DNA from: Synanceia verrucosa
Taxonomy: Eukaryota > Chordata > Actinopteri > Perciformes > Synanceiidae
Assembly (NCBI GenBank): GCA_029721515.1
Contig: CM056561.1
Location: forward strand, 15,356,135-15,420,134
Direction: 5' to 3'
DNA length: 64,000 bases
Each line of letters begins with the position of its first letter. The stretch's first letter is position 1. Positions 38,361-50,440 of the stretch are shown here, piece after piece. The position numbers were made by a program, and so were the translations under genes. The notes below the pieces were generated by a model. The model ran no database searches. It worked only from the letters and a program-made list of their open reading frames with translations, and was not told where the DNA came from.

Positions 38361-39029
38361 GCATATCATTCTCAAGACGATTCTCCAGCTGTCTCCTTAC
38401 CATATAGGGGTGTGTCGTGACGTAGCGGACAGACTAATAAGTGGTACACAGTTTCGTCAAAAATAATATTTAATAGAACTATTGAAATCCATCGTTATTA
38501 TGTTTTTTTTATTAAAACGATGAGGTATGGGGTATGAGTTGACAAGAGAATAGAAAGAAGTGTCACCCAAAAATAAGGTATATACAGTACATTTGTGTAT
38601 GTGTAAATTTGTGTCTTGACTGAATGTTGCATGTGCTTTGTAAGTCCACATTTCTCAATATGAATTATTTATGGTTTACCTATACATAATATATGACAGT
38701 TCCAGCATCCTCTTCTCTCTTTCTGATCTCTCCGTCCTGGAAACTGGTGGTCACTGATAGTGTACACACACCAAGAGTAGTGAAAAGCATTTTCACTAAC
38801 CCACTAACCAAATGGTCTGTCTTCATAGTGTATATATGGAGAGGGACTAATTTGTCTACTTAGTGGAAGAATTCAGAGGGAAGGATATGGCCCTGTGGTG
38901 CTATATAATGTCACCCTTGGGAGGTTTTATTATAGCACTTCAATCATCACATTACCCACTCTGTAATTAGGAGTGATTTTCTTCTTAAATTCATCCTTTG
39001 TCATTTCTCTAGATGGTCTATGCAGCACA

Positions 39030-39448
39030 CACTCAGTACGTTTATGTGCACATCTAAGCCAAGCTATTGGCAGTAACTGAGCTAAGGACTTAACTGGAGT
39101 TTCCAAGAAATCCAAGTGTACATGCGCGGTAAGAGAATCAAATTATTGAATGAGGTACATTTGACTCCGAGACACTAGGTGGCGCTTACATGCCCTTTCG
39201 CATTGGCATTGTTCCGGCTGGCGTCATGGATAAAGAACAAGACTGCTTCCGTGCTCTCGTCACTTCCAGAAGGGGGAGTGCGCAGGTCAGTTAATAGTCC
39301 AGCTAACCAAGATTTGCATATACATGCTGGAAAAGTTAGGTTCGACTACAGCCCGACTAAGGTGTATGTATGGAATTTAAAACTTTGATATTAGCAGGAC
39401 TGAGGCAATAAGTCAAATTTCTCTAAGTGCATGTAAACATACTGAGTG
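39030..39448. mobile_element. MITE with CACTCAGTA ends
   Basis: Inverted ends CACTCAGTACGTTTATGTGC and CACTCAGTATGTTTACATGC, 19 of 22 identical including the next two bases. 419 bp. No clear target duplication, so the superfamily is not assigned. Confidence 0.7.
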
Positions 39449-39493
39449 ATATGAACTGAAGCAGAGAAATGCAAATACAAGGCATACAAAGTC

Positions 39494-39858
39494 CATCCAT
39501 CCATCCATTATCTACCGCTTATCCTCATAGGGTCGCGTGAGGGCTGGAGCCTATCCCAGCTGTCTTAGGGCAGAAGTCAGGGGACACCCTGGACAAGTCA
39601 CCACCTCATCGCAGGGCACATAGAGACAGACAACCACTCACACTCACATTCACACCTACGGTCAATTTAAATTACCCAATTAACCTAATCCCCATGCTTG
39701 TTTTTGGATGGTTGGAGGAAGCCAGAGTACCCAGAGAGAACCCACGCAGACACAGACGCAGAGAACATGCAAACTCCACACAGAAAGGGCCCGGGATTCA
39801 AACCCGGTACCTTCTTGCTGTGAGGCGACAGTGCTAACCACTACACCACCGTGCCGCC
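39494..39858 (-). mobile_element. V-SINE, full length
   Basis: 365 bp flanked by 12-bp target duplication GCATACAAAGTC (39482-39493, 39859-39870). On the minus strand the tRNA-derived head has A-box TGGTGTAGTGGTTAGCACT and B-box GGGTTTGAATCC. Next come the conserved core (CTGTGTGGAGTTTGCATGTT) and a 3' part ending AAGCGGTAGATAATGGATGG. Both Pol III boxes look intact. Confidence 0.92.
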
Positions 39859-39870
39859 GCATACAAAGTC

Positions 39871-42800
39871 ATAGAGATATATTCAATATACTGTTGCAGC
39901 ACAATCTGTACATTATACTATACTATAGGCCTACTATTCTATTTATAACCTGAACTGCATATATATATGTATATAAAAACAGTCACCATTGACCAATCTG
40001 AATTTTTTACTGTTAGTATAGCCAGCTATGCCACAGTATGGTTTATATCACATGTATGACATCTTTGAATATTGGAGGGTCTCTCTGGTTCTAAAGTTAT
40101 CTTCCTTGAGGCTAATTCAACTGCTGCAGGCTTCATGATGCTAATCTCAAAAGACACTTGGCCAAGTGCCTAAATATAAATGTCGAAGCTAAATGGTTAT
40201 AGGCTACTATGATAAAGTCTGTGATATTTTTTGTTTTGTTTTGCTCAAATAAATGCAGAAATCCCATCTAAAATAGAATGGTTTACACATGCACATCCCA
40301 ACACATTTGTTTACACATTTACACATTATACTATGTATACACTTGACATTCAAATGTGTAGGCTATGCATGATATGTTTTTTACAGCATGCCTGTGTGTG
40401 CATGTGCTGGAATCTAGGCCATCCCTTGTGGCTTTGTGTCTGAGAGGCGGATCAGTCTATATGAGGGACAGCCAAGCATATGGGCGTGTTTGTGTGGGGG
40501 CATGTGCACACAGGACTTCATCTTCCTCTGTGTATGTGTGTATATGAGAGAGAGAGGGAGAGAGAGAGAGACTATGTACTGTATGAGTTACCTGGTTGTC
40601 CTAGGATGTTTCCACTGTGCAAACACACTACTGCGTAATAGGAACAGGAGACAATCTCACTTAAATACACACTCTTTTCTCTGTAGTTTTCTCTTCCTCA
40701 CTGTCTTCCTTCCTAGAACTCAGACTCTCTCCATCTCGCCTCAGCTCCCCCTCTCCCCACCTCCAAACACACATGCACGTACACACCACTTTCTCTCCCA
40801 CTCACAGGGTGAGTCTAGGAAACAGCTGGAAAAGCAAATAGTCGCAGGCAGGCCGAGCTCCGGCGCACTGGCTCTCACACATGACTGGACCTTTACTTGG
40901 ATGAATGCAGTCCTCACACTGATTTTTCAGCTGCAGTCAGAAAGCACAAGGAGCAGTGCAATAGCACAAACCTAAAGGAATGCTGCAGCAGTTGGCAAAC
41001 ACATTCTTTGATCAAATTCGCAGTGTGCGGTGAGAAGATTGGTAGCGGTGTCACCCTTGTGTGCCACAAGTTTCTCTGAGATATTTTGGCAGTTATGTAG
41101 CCACACAGAGGATCACACAGTCTGGGGAGGGAGCTGTGTCAGTAACAAAAAGGCCTTTCCTCTGTCTCCATTTGAAATTTCATTCCCTGCAGCTCTGCAT
41201 CGACCTCCAGGTCCTCAATAATGTCATCATTGGCCTCCAACATCAATAAACAACCAAAATTCACAACAAATTTGCTGCATTCTTTCCAGTCAGACTGAGT
41301 CAATCTGGTTTAATTGGTTTAGCTATTCCTGTACATAAGCAGAATATTTGAAATTGAGTGTAGATGGAAGCACAACTCTGAATAAAAAAATTCAGTTTTG
41401 GATTGCATGATTTTATCCCTTCAATCAAATGCACAGAAAATCACACAAAATCTATTTTTGGATTTTATGAATTTTTTTCCACACATCTTTTATCTTATCC
41501 ATCCACATGTATTTTTGAATGGCCCAAAATGTGTTGCCATCTGTAAGCTACACATTCTTATATTCTTCTGTCTTGTATGTGCTCCTGCAGGATAGAATAC
41601 ATCAAACAGACAGAAAATGTGTTGGACTAGTTTCAAGAATGTGGATATAATAGGAATGTAACATGGACAGCATATAGAGAGTGCCTCTGAAATACAAAAG
41701 TACCCTATTATAACCTATAATTCCATAGGTCAAACATTGGCATGCACTTAAACGTGTCATAAACTTAAAGTGCTAATAGCCTGTGCACAGGCATTGTCAC
41801 TAGCTCAAAACAAACCACCTTCGACAGTCTTCAAATCTTTTTTTATACTGCGATTGCTTTCCTATTCTATTCTGTCCCCCCTGTGGATGCTGTTCCAAAT
41901 CCTTACATGCAAAGTAAAGTTCGACAATAACATTATTTTGACAGCACAATATGAGATATCTGAGGCCAGTCTGTTTCACTTCTGTCACAATGTTGTTTTT
42001 ATCTTTTATGTTGGTTGCGGTCTTTCCCCTTTACATATGTTTTCTTTGGTTTGATTTGACAGCAATTTAACATGTTTGCTTTTGCATTCAAGTGCAATTC
42101 AAGTGTATTTATCTTAGAAGTAAGGGTTCCAAAAGGGTTCTAGGTTCCACCTTTTGGGTTACACTTCACCACACCAACCCCAACCATTTAGGAATGCCCT
42201 GAGGATCTCTGGGTGGGTTCTAGATGAGACCCTAGACCTATAAAAAGAATATTGTCAGAACCCCCTGGGTGGGTTCCAGATAAAAACCTTGAAATAAAAA
42301 AGGGATTTCAAGCGAACATTAGCACATTTGGAGGTTGGAATGGATCTAGACAGAACCCCCAGAGAGGGTTCTGGGAGGAAGCATTATAAGGATTCTCTGT
42401 AGAACATCTCAAAGGGTAACTATTAATGCTGGATTATATGTAAAAATCTCTCAAAAGGTTCCATGAGTTACCTTTATAAAAGGTACTACCAGGAGCCAAA
42501 AAGGGTTCACTTGTGGGAAAATACAAAGCCAACATGGCTCTATTGAGCAGAGTGTGCTATACAAAAAGAATTCAAGAACTGTGTTATATTGACTTGGCTG
42601 AGGGGAAAATATCTATATGATGGATTGTTTCCACTCATTTCAGCTCTTCAGGAAGCTTTTAATGTGAAGTGGCTGGACTGGAGAGAGGAAACACACCCAG
42701 CACAGACACTTCCAGCCAGTCTGAATGCAGCCCACTGCACAGTCATTAATCAGCCCTATCATAACCTGCCATCTGTACTGTATATACTGTAGGAAGCATC

Positions 42801-45697
42801 AGCAAAAACTGTCAGTGTCCAAGGTGCTGAAAAGAATAGTTTTTCTTTGTCAAAAGAACAAAATATGGGGTTTCTTCATTGTGGAATTATCAAATTAACC
42901 TCGGTTTAATATGTAAAACACATCAGAAACAAGTTTATTGCCAAGTAAGTTTGCACAAACAAGCAATTTAACTTGGTATCTTGGTGCATGACAGATAAAC
43001 ATATAAACACATACAGTAGATGTGGTGCAGCGATAAGAACCAAAAGAAGCTAAGAATAAATATGGATGCAAAAACTCCGATTATGTGATAAAAACAGACA
43101 AAAACAGTGCAATATGGTAAATGATAATATGGTAATATGTAAATATAATTGCTACTAACACAAAAAATGTTGTAAAAAATTGGGAAAACTTACATATAAA
43201 TGTAGAGGACTAAATCATCAAACATTTCCCTCTTAAGTGTGGAGCAGAAGCTTAAGGCATTTTAAAATGGAAATGGTCAAGTAAATTAGGATACAAGTAT
43301 TTGTTTTTTTTAGTTTACTAATCAAGGCTTTGATTCATCTGGACATCACATAATCACGTAAATACCCTAAGGAAAAACACAAGACCATTGTTAAAGTTCT
43401 CTTTACAATAAATTGATTATACTGTATTATATTATATACATATTATATACATATTACATACATATAGAATTTGTATAGACTGTATCTGAAATGTGGACAA
43501 AGAAATGCCAGCTGATTTAGAGGGGAGGAAAGACAGAAAGGAGAGAAAGAGGCAGCACACTGCAGACAGATGAGACAATGGACTGCCGCGTCATCATTTG
43601 ACAGCCCTGATCAATGTCGAGTTGTTGCACAATACCAACACCCCCCCCCCCATGTCATCTGTTCTTGCATCACTCCTCACTGCTTTCTGTCCACCATGCA
43701 GTAAATAACATCAACATTCAAAATCGTTCCGAGTTATTTACAGTGTGTCACCTAATGTCTGATCTTACAAAAACAACAGTGCATTTATTTTACTCTGTTT
43801 TTCTCATTTGAGGTAAGATTTAAAGAAAAAAAAAATATGACAAAGCATGTTCAGCCTCCTTTCTCCGCTCGCTGTTTTCATTTCGCCCCTCCTTCTGGTC
43901 CCTCGTGACCTCTGCCCTAGTGGGATTCGTCACGATTGGCAGAGAGGAGGCCTTAAAACACAGCTTCAAATGAATCCGTCTGCATTTGGAAACAGTGAAT
44001 ATCCCTTCACACAACAAACTAATGGGAGGTATTTGACTTCTGAAAACGTAGTTGAAATTCCAGTCTAATTGTTGCGCTCGTCCGCACTAACATGTTTCAA
44101 TTTCCTCCTTTATTTACCACATATAATCCCCTGAAAACATCCCTCAAAACTGGGTTGATGCCATGTTTCATTTAACAGTGTAATGTAATGCTCCCCCAGC
44201 ATCGCGTCACAACCCAAAATGGATCCTCACATGACAGGACTGATGGTATTTAAAAGCTGCAGGTCCACAGACGACACACTTTCTCATGAGGAACCCCAGC
44301 CTGAAGAATTTTAACAACTGCTGCTATAATATAAACTCAACGTATAAAAAATGAGGATTGTCTTTTTATAACACAGTACAAGCACAGCTGCCCAGCAGGG
44401 TGTTCCTGAGTGCATTTCTTGCCCCTTATTTTTTTTTTTTTGTGGCAGTTTTGTCTCTTTTTGATTTAATTTCATTGAACTATGAAATCATACACGTACA
44501 CTCACTCAAAACTGGCAATTTCCTGCCACTGAGAATTCTGTTTTTATGTAAGTTGCCACACATCCCACTCTTGTTTCCCTTGGTTGGAAACTGGCAGCAA
44601 GTTTCAAAGGAGAGGACAGAGCCATTCTCCCTTCAACCAGTTCATCCTCAACCTACCATTGTTGGTTTGTTGACATAGTGGCTTAGGTTGGTCGGTATTT
44701 CCTTCCACTGAATGCTGGTGTCAACATTTTTTTATTCATCTTTTTTTCCATTTACTTATTTTTATTTTCGTCTATTTTCTTGCACGGAATGCACTGAAAA
44801 GTTTCACCAGTCACGTTCAAGTTTCACACACAGTTGTCATATTTAAGCCAATTGTCTCGTTTTGGCTCGTAGTGTTTGGGGCATTTTATGGTGTTCCAGG
44901 GATTTTTTTTTCTTTGTTTTCTTATTCCACATTTTTGTCAGATTACAAAAACACGTATTGCATCATAAATTTTCACAAATCCATTGGCTAAGATTTAGAA
45001 CCTCCTACACCTTTCACTGAGGTCATCTCCCTTTTCTGACAAGTGCACAAACAAGATCTCAACCAGATGTCAGTGTCAACCAGAGACAGTTTCAATGTAG
45101 CCACATGCATGTTTCACTACACAACTTCCCTGTGTTTGTCATGCATAACTCTAACGTGAACATTGGTGCATTCATGAGCAGACACATGTGACATAGATCA
45201 CAACATCCTGAAGCACATGCTAAGCTCTAGGGTTTAAAGAGAACACCAAACATGTGACTGGATCATTCATGAGGATAAGAAAGAAAAGGTGAATTGTTTT
45301 TTTTTGCTTACTTGTATCTGCTAATACTGAGAGTATTTATGTACAGGTAGCATACATTTCGGTTGTAGCCTGTACCATTCTGGTTGACTTAAGTTCATCC
45401 ATATTTATCTAAGATATTTTAGAAACTTATGGACAAGACTACGTACATATTTTATATGGTCTATGGCTTTGCACAGCAGTAACAAAAATGCTGGAATTAT
45501 TATCATCATAGCGGAAACAACAACAATTCTGATAAATAGTATTGACCCATGGGTTAACTTTAAACAATTCTACAATATTATTATTGGTTTATTTGGCAAA
45601 ACTAAAATATTTTGACCCAGTTTTAGACACAACACATTTTACAATGAACATAACACAAATAGTGACGTGAGATGTGAGATCACTTTAACTTCTGCAT
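39871..45697. other. no gene recognised
   Basis: Only the GGGTTC array at 42.1 kb stands out. The 179-codon frame at 40436-40975 is built on GA/CA-rich low-complexity sequence and has no domain. A C-run lies at about 43641-43650. Confidence 0.55.
42126..42512. repeat. dispersed array of GGGTTC / GAACCC motifs
   Basis: About a dozen irregularly spaced GGTTC(T) or GAACC motifs, such as AAAAGGGTTCTAGGTTCC, GGGTGGGTTCTAG, CAGAACCCCC and AAAGGGTTC. A recognisable fish repeat type made of short degenerate inverted units. Confidence 0.55.
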
Positions 45698-46055
45698 CAG
45701 GGGCGTGTCTAAGGGCCTGGGGTGGCATGTGCCACCCCTGAAATCTGATTGGCTACCCCAGGTGCCACCTTGCATCTATTTAGTAGTTTGATTTGATCAA
45801 CACTTTACATTATTATTTATATTTTGCACCTCTCATAAAAAATAAATATTAAGGCTTTGTTTTACAAGGCTTTTGTGTCATGATTACAAGTTCTGTTTAT
45901 ATTTCAATTTATACTAACATTTAAGATTGTAATTTTAGTAGTAAAATTAATCATAAAAGACAAATCTGACATATCACCTAATCCTGCTGGCCACCCCCGC
46001 ATGACTTGGTGCCCCACTTGGGCCACCCCTGCGAAAAAGTCTGGACACGCCACTG
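45698..46055. mobile_element. hAT-type MITE, CAGGGGCGTG ends, perfect TSD
   Basis: 358 bp between TTCTGCAT copies (45690-45697, 46056-46063). Ends CAGGGGCGTGTCTA and CAGTGGCGTGTCCAGA, then GGGGTGGC on both sides. A different hAT lineage from the TAGGG-ended elements in this window. Confidence 0.9.
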
Positions 46056-48298
46056 TTCTGCATGTGGCGCATGAGTGCATGTTTACATGTTTGCATGTAA
46101 TGTGGTTATGTGTAGGGATGTCTCTGTGGCTACCAAGGTAATTTCCTCGTACAAAAGTAGGCTACATACTGACGTCTTATACTGCTTCTCAGACAAACAG
46201 GTGCACATCTATATAAGCTCAACTGAGAGGTGGGGACTTGAAAAATTATTGTTATTTTCTCCAGCTGCACAGCCAAATGGAAAAAAATAATGTGTGCCCC
46301 GAAGTCATGCCAGCATATATGTTTTGTATTTGTATGTTTTCATATGTTTATTTCTGCTTTGTGTACAGTGGGTGTTTGGATCTCTTTTTCAAAGAAAAAA
46401 TAAAAAGAGAAAAAATGTATTCTGGCAACCCTGACCTTAATGCCTTGGAGCCAGAGTTATACATAGAAAATTACACACTGGTGTGCCAACCTCTCCTGAC
46501 TCAAGCCTGCAAATGGATACAGGATACAAAAAGACACACACAAACACAAATGAATACTGCACACAGCTGCATGGATTAAATCAAATCCAATACATTCGTA
46601 TGACACACTGATATCATGATGCTCACTGATACAATGTTCTTGGATTTCTTATTTTAAAAAAACAATCAGTGTGAGCACCACTTTGCCACTTTTACAACTT
46701 GGCTTCATATTTACACCACAGATGAAGTTCTGTTGGTGCTACACAACCACCCAACAAACGCTGACATTTTAAAAAGCTGTGAGGCAAAAGAGGAATAGCA
46801 GTATTGCTGGGGCTATCCGAGCAACGCAATAAGCTCCCTGACATGCCCAAGTTGAATCTTTCATGCAAGAGGGGAAAAGGGAATTGTATGCGTCTGTGCT
46901 TGTATGTGTACGACTGAATGACAGGGAGGGCGAGCTTGGTCAGTCTATGAATAAATGTTTAAGGCAAGCTAAATTGTCAGCTTTAAGTAAAATCAATGGT
47001 GAGGAAATAAAGCTGTAAGCTCTTGGGTGTAAATCTTTGATGCAAACTAATTTAGCTTAGATTTTAAATGTGTGGCGGGACAATCTGATTCAGAGGAGAG
47101 AATAGAAAAAAGGCTCCCTAGATATAGCGCTCTTAGCTCCCTGACCTGACTGCCTTAGGTAAATGTTTGACAAAGAGTGTCCCTGCTTGCAGTGTTTGTT
47201 GCACACTAGTGTAGTGTGCAGAGGAGGCCTAAGAGGGGGAGAAGACACTTACAAAATCAGATGCTGGGATAAGCACGCACAGAATTAACCTAACTGAACT
47301 TTTCACAGCTGTAGTTATTTCATCTATAGCTGTTCAAACATACACTCTATCACAATATACTGGCTTTACATGTACGTATTTGTTCTTTTTTTTTATATAT
47401 CACGTGTTTTATTTTGTTGGAAGTTGCATTAGTGATGTGTTTTTTGGTGACGTGTTTTTCATAGTTGTGTTACTTTACATTCCATGATGTTTTTTCTAAC
47501 CCTGAGTGCTTTCATTACCTAAACCTGCAGACAGTTGCATGGCATACAGATGACCCACAAAGAGACATAACGTAATGTTGTGCTATTTATATGCCTTTCT
47601 GCGATACTGGGTTTTACAGCTGGAGCCACCCATTTTGAGCTAAGCAACAATGGCTCTTCAGAAACATATGGGTGACATCACAAAGCCTTATCCATATAGT
47701 CCATATTTTATATATACAAGTGTGTTTAATATGGTGTTTCTTTTTATTATAAATGGTGAAACAGTCAGACAGACTTCAGTCAGTGATTATTTAGTAATCA
47801 AATATATCTTCCTTTGAATGGTTACTGGGGGTCACCCACCTTAAGAAGCTTCTAACCTCAAGGAACATTAATCTGGGTTTTAGTGGAAAATGAATGTCTC
47901 ATGATGGTCTGCTCTACATGCTGCTCCACAGACTGGAAACACTGACTTCTTGTCATTTCGCTGCATAGAAATAGAAAATCTTAAATTGTGGTTAAAATTA
48001 TGACATTACTCAGGAGTTTTCAGTCACCACAGTCTTGTATGTGGACCTATTTCAAATAAAGAGCATGAAGTCTAGTGTGTGGTCGCACAACTCTTAAAAT
48101 GCTAAAACGAGACCATTAACACTGCTTCTCTTTTAGAAAACCACTTAACCTGCCCTAACCTCCAATGGATTACAGCCCAAGACTTTCTAAGCCAATCAGA
48201 CAGGAGGAACCCTGTTATGCCAGCAACATTGCTTTTCAGTGCTTGCTTTTCTGTTGACCAAAACAAATTATGAAATCAAATCAAAAGCCTTTATTGTC

Positions 48299-48362
<64 letters not shown>
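48299..48362. repeat. (TA)n microsatellite
   Basis: About 31 perfect TA units. Confidence 0.97.
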
Positions 48363-48365
<3 letters not shown>

Positions 48366-48864
48366 AATTGGAGCAGCTCAATTTATTGTCATACAGGGAA
48401 TTACATTTTTACGTGTCATATCAGGAAAAGCATAGGTTAAAATTTCTCGTAAAAAAATTGACAAATGACAATTTTGCAAACCAAAAGGTCATAAAAGCTT
48501 CCAGAGTTATCATCTCAAACTCACCCCTGTAATTTTGTTATTAGAATCTCAGCTGCCGGGCCGAAACCCTTCACAACACTCTCCTTTTTTTTTACGTCTT
48601 ATATTTTTATTCTTATTGACTCCTGTTTTTCATTGCTTCATGTACATCTACATGCCTGGATGTATTTTATGCTTTTCTGTTTGTTTTGTTTTTATTTTCC
48701 CTTGTGAAGAACTGTGAACCGCATTTTATATTTGAAAGGTGTGATGTCGGCTGTAAATAAAAATGTATTGTATTTTTCTTCTTCTTCTTGCTATTCTCAT
48801 TCTTATTATGATTATTATTATTATGACCTAACCCTGCACTCGTCATTCAGTATAGGTTTGACAA

Positions 48865-48866
<2 letters not shown>

Positions 48867-48902
<36 letters not shown>
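48867..48902. repeat. (TTA)n microsatellite
   Basis: Twelve TTA units; further short TTA runs lie just upstream at about 48805-48825. Confidence 0.95.
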
Positions 48903-48903
<1 letters not shown>

Positions 48904-49082
48904 GAAATCCTTGTATCTCTTCCAACACATACTGTCTGATATGTTATTTTTATTTGCTCATAAATAAAGATTTTGTTCTATGATATATAATGCATTACTT
49001 GTGAAGTGAGTAATTTAACATGCATGCATTTTCATGCCTTTTTTGTCTCAGTGTTATTTGTCTGACAGTGTTACTCTTTCCT

Positions 49083-49088
49083 TCTCTT

Positions 49089-49136
<48 letters not shown>
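49083..49136. repeat. (TC)n(AC)n microsatellite
   Basis: TC run followed directly by about sixteen AC units. Confidence 0.95.
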
Positions 49137-50327
49137 TTTGCTTACAGTATAAGCCTGTCTGTGGGAGTTCTCCTCGGTACAGTATGTAGTCTGTGGGTTT
49201 TATCAGAGGTGTCCCACCTGGAGGGAGTCTGGGAGCAAAAACACAGCTTCAGACAGATTTAGAGCTCTTTCTGCTCCGCAGGAATGAATGAGCAGTGTTT
49301 GTGTTGCATGGTGTTTGAATAGCGCTCTTTTTGGAGTGAGCCTTCCATTGGTAAGTGGCTCCTGGAGTGTGAGCATGCATAATGATGCTGTATGGGTAAA
49401 AGTCTTGCATCTGTGAAAATGTAAACACACAAAGTTGACCTGAAAAAAAATAGTGGGATGGACACAATAATTTGTGTGTACTATTTTAAGGATATTCAAT
49501 CAAAAGTTTGTGTTAAATTTTCCATGGTCTCTGTCAAAGAATATACCTTTTCCCACAAACAACAAAGTCCTCTCTGCAGGACATAAGGTTGGGAGAAAAT
49601 GACAACCGCCCCATTAACGCATACTTCTAGGATTTTGGGCATATTTTTTGATTTGTGAGATGTCTAAATTTTTATTTTGGAGGGAAATGAAATCCAATCT
49701 GCAAGAAAGACAGGTTCAAGCTCATCAATTGAGAAAATATAACATAAGGGAAAGGGAAATTTGGTAATTTTTATGAAGACTTGCAATTAATGCATTTTAG
49801 GATGTATTTAATGCAATACAGTTTGCCTATGTGCTATTATTAGAGTTTTATGTATGGCCAAAGGTAAAGCAACTGCCTTCAAAGAATCTTGGGAAATGTC
49901 AGGTGACATAGTTTACCATTATCTGATAATTACCATTATAACCAGGGGTGTATTTAGTCTTTTGGGGGTCCAAGGCAAAACCAGCCATTGGGGCCTTCAA
50001 TATCTTTGTAGTCTACTGACAAAAGTTTTATCCTGATATATTTTTACTGAGTGAATGATGGAGTATCATAATCCAACTGGTCATTATCCTTCATCATCCT
50101 GGCTTTCCCCTGGATACTGTCTCATTCTGAGAATCAAAGCATAAGACAGTGTTAATCTCGTACTCCGTAACATAACAAAACTGCATTTCCTGCATATGCA
50201 TTTCCTCAAATTCTATACTTGTGTTCAAGTTTGGCAACAGGTAACTATATAAATTGACACTTTGCTTGTTTGAAAAAAGTTACAGTTATCTTGTTAGTTA
50301 CATAACCATGTTTATAAGTCCCACTGT

Positions 50328-50440
50328 CCATCCATTCATTTTCTATCGCTTATCCTACATAGGGTCACAGGGGGGCCTATCTATGGTCTATGTTTTATGG
50401 TGAAAGGCAGGGTACACCCAGTTCAGACAGACAACCACTA
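50328..50440 (-). repeat. degraded V-SINE 3' fragment
   Basis: CCATCCATTCATTTTCTATC, GCTTATCC and GGCAGGGTACACCC are recognisable with mismatches. An older copy than those at 18, 39 and 60 kb. Confidence 0.65.

Noticed and set aside
40436..40975. 179-codon plus-strand open frame
   Set aside because: Low-complexity GA/CA-rich sequence (RERGRERET, PPPNTHARTHH), no domain and no splice context.
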